Both the position numbers and the translations under genes were made by a program. From NCBI GenBank assembly GCA_003260075.1, contig QLIY01000234.1, forward strand, positions 62,001 through 126,000: a stretch of 64,000 nucleotides of DNA, read 5' to 3'. This document shows, one piece after another, positions 61,890 through 64,000 of this stretch. The notes beneath the pieces are model-generated. The model saw nothing but the letters and a program-made list of their open reading frames with translations, searched no databases and was not told the origin of the DNA. The stretch comes from Phallusia mammillata. Lineage: Eukaryota; Chordata; Ascidiacea; Phlebobranchia; Ascidiidae. Every line of letters starts with the position of its first letter. Position 1 is the first letter of the stretch.

Positions 61890-64000
61890 ATAAAAACTTT
61901 CGTAAACACAGGGTCACAGCGTGTGTAGTCGAGCCAAATGAACCGCGTACTGCATAGAAAACCTCTGTTTAAATTGGCGTTAAACACAATATCTCAAACT
62001 CACAAAGGTAGGCCTGCTAAAATAAACAATTACAAAAAAACAAGTTTTTTCCTTTGTACTAAGAATACATGACCTAGCGCCACTTGAAAAATGAGTTATG
62101 TTCACTTTATTTCGGCCTGTGTAACACAATTGCGCTAAATTATTCGCCAAGCCGGAAATAGCTGCGCAACGTTGACTTGAGACGTTATAAAGCATGAAAT
62201 AGCACACTAATATGTAAGTGGTTCCGAAAAGCCAGTATTTCCAAAATGTTTTTGTTTACAATTTCCTTTTGCGGAATAGCAGTTCACAAGCAATGATTTT
62301 CAGTGTCCTATTTAAATTAGCGATGACGCGTACAGCCTCGTGAAGCAAACAAGACGCGCCATGACTCCAAACCCGTGACATGGCAAAATTACCTCGAAAG
62401 CGGAAACAGTAGACAGATTCGACTGGGCGCTTAAATTAGAAATCTAATGAATTCATGCTTAACAATTGATAGATTTTTGAAGTTATAATTTAGCAAAGCA
62501 TTTAAACGCATGGACAAAACCAGTGCAGATGGTTACAGATACGTCTTATTTCTCGTTCCAATCAAGTTCTAAACCATGTGTTTTACACTAACACTTCCGC
62601 TTTATGAAACAACATAGTTTTAAATTAAAATTATTTCCTGCATAAGGCTATCACAAAACCAGTAAAGACAAAACTTATCAGTCCACTGAATTGGGTAGTC
62701 GGGTGGCAGTTGCATAGAACACCGCCATATTTAGTAAAGCCGGACTACGAATACATGGCTTTGAATACAAAAGCGGTCGACTTTAACAAGCTTATACATA
62801 CTACATTTGAAATAGTTTTCACGATAAATTCGCAATAACACATCAATAATGTTACCGCGTTCCGGCTGACTACCTAAAGCTAGTTAAAGAACTTTCTTTT
62901 TTCTGCGTAATTTTTATACAAATACCTTTTGTTGATAAAACAAATATTCCAATAATGTCGCCTCGACTTCAATAATCCTGTTACTGTATAGAGAAACTTC
63001 CAGAACTTGGCTATCAGGCCAGTGCTGTCTAAACGTGGTGCTGGATTTGTGGGCGTTGCACTGCCAGTTTCGCTGTCGAGGTTCAGAAGAATGCGATGCT
63101 TCGCCAGACAGCGTGATTTTTCATTCCTGGCATATTTTCGAACGTCGTATGACTTACCAACACCAGGGCAGAAGTTCTGTAGTTGTTGGCTGCAGTTACT
63201 AGCAGTAACGGCCTAGTGTGCTCAATTCCAACTTTAAAACGGCGCCTATACAGCTAAAATTAGCAGCGTCTTAATGCTCTATGACTTACTAAACCTTCTG
63301 TGAAAACAACCCAACGCATCAGATTTTTTTTAGCGCTTCGCTTATGCCTGAACAAAGTTCGTTTCATACCAGCTTTTCACGTCTATGCGATGCCTACAGT
63401 TTTACGGCAGCAAAGTTAGCACATTGACCTGTTCTATTGAGATCTGCAAAGTTTGTTTTCTTATCGCCTTATCTACGCCACGTAACAACAAACATACTGA
63501 AGTAGTCGCCTTTATGTCAGCCAAGTTACATATTCTTCAGCACAGCAAACTGACTAACACGATGCAGTATGCGAGTAAGGCAAACCTTGTAAGCATGCAG
63601 TTGCTATAAAAGTTTTCTTTAAGAAAGAAATCCTGCCTAAAACGTTGTGTATACCAAAATTTTACAATAAAAGTAGATTTCAAAATATTTGTTTTTATGT
63701 AACTTTTGTATCTTACATAACCAAGCTTTCTGCACTAAACCTACTAGCTATGTGCCCTGCCTTGTTATGAAACAACATTCGTATTTAAGTGCATTTAAAA
63801 TTGGTATTACTAACTGTTTTAAGTGAAATGAATGTACTGATTTTGGCCCTAAGCTCAACTGACTAACCAAGGCTTACTTGTTTGCATTCCATAGTAAAGG
63901 CAACTGCTGAAAGATTAACAGCCCAAGTACTGAGTATTGGTTACAGTTCCAAATTACATTCTTCAGACTATCGCAACCTGATGACATACAAGACCTTCTG
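61890..64000. other. Non-coding stretch, no gene supported
   Basis: No recognised exon. It contains the second copy of the dispersed repeat (62120-62190). Confidence 0.35.
62120..62190 (+). repeat. Dispersed repeat with 27-base identical core, copy 2
   Basis: The core at 62147-62173 is identical to 47509-47535. Flanks align loosely (acacaattgcgctaaat against acataattgcactgaac). Confidence 0.65.

Noticed and set aside
1..64000. CRISPR arrays, bacterial operons, viral genes
   Set aside because: Nothing of this kind was seen; the window is intron-containing animal DNA.

Overview
This is nuclear DNA from an animal, probably a highly polymorphic marine invertebrate. A tunicate such as a sea squirt fits best, but the sequence does not prove it. 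The support is GT-AG introns in all three recognisable genes, a base composition rich in A and T, many short hAT-type and tRNA-derived repeats, and pairs of near-identical sequences differing by about 2-5%, as two haplotypes would. No bacterial or viral features were seen.

All three genes lie on the minus strand. (1) 1-5,820: the 5' part of a tripeptidyl-peptidase II gene (TPP2-like), nine exons, running off the left edge before the catalytic serine. (2) 17,491-20,457: a complete five-exon FBXO36-like F-box gene, about 199 residues. (3) 24,061-40,520: five exons of a large VGLL4/Tgi-type gene. It has two Tondu (TEAD-binding) motifs and three PPxY motifs, so it is a likely negative cofactor of the Yorkie/YAP-TEAD pathway. 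Its first exon or exons lie further right and were not identified. TPP2 and FBXO36 act in protein turnover and the third gene in transcription; nothing suggests that the three are functionally linked.

Between the genes: 5.8-10.1 kb holds a cluster of SINE-like repeats with hAT miniature elements, one nested in a repeat. 11.4-15.6 kb is a satellite array with a 304-bp period made of two related half-units. 15.8-16.5 kb holds diverged units of about 250 bp. 40.5-64 kb has no supportable coding exon. It contains a cluster of full CRE palindromes (41.4-42.9 kb), a 498-bp hAT element, a tRNA-Tyr-like SINE and a dispersed repeat with a 27-bp identical core.

The most striking large-scale signal is 31 runs of pure G or C (about 10-13 bases, plus six of 37-82). 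Most short runs separate two slightly different copies of the same flanking sequence, and several runs break reading frames. One replaces 24 bases present in the sister copy. They behave as placeholders between contigs whose ends overlap as different alleles. All 11 runs left of 11,850 are G and all 20 right of 15,900 are C, which suggests that two scaffolds of opposite orientation were joined inside the satellite array. Apparent exon duplications at these runs should not be taken as biology without checking.
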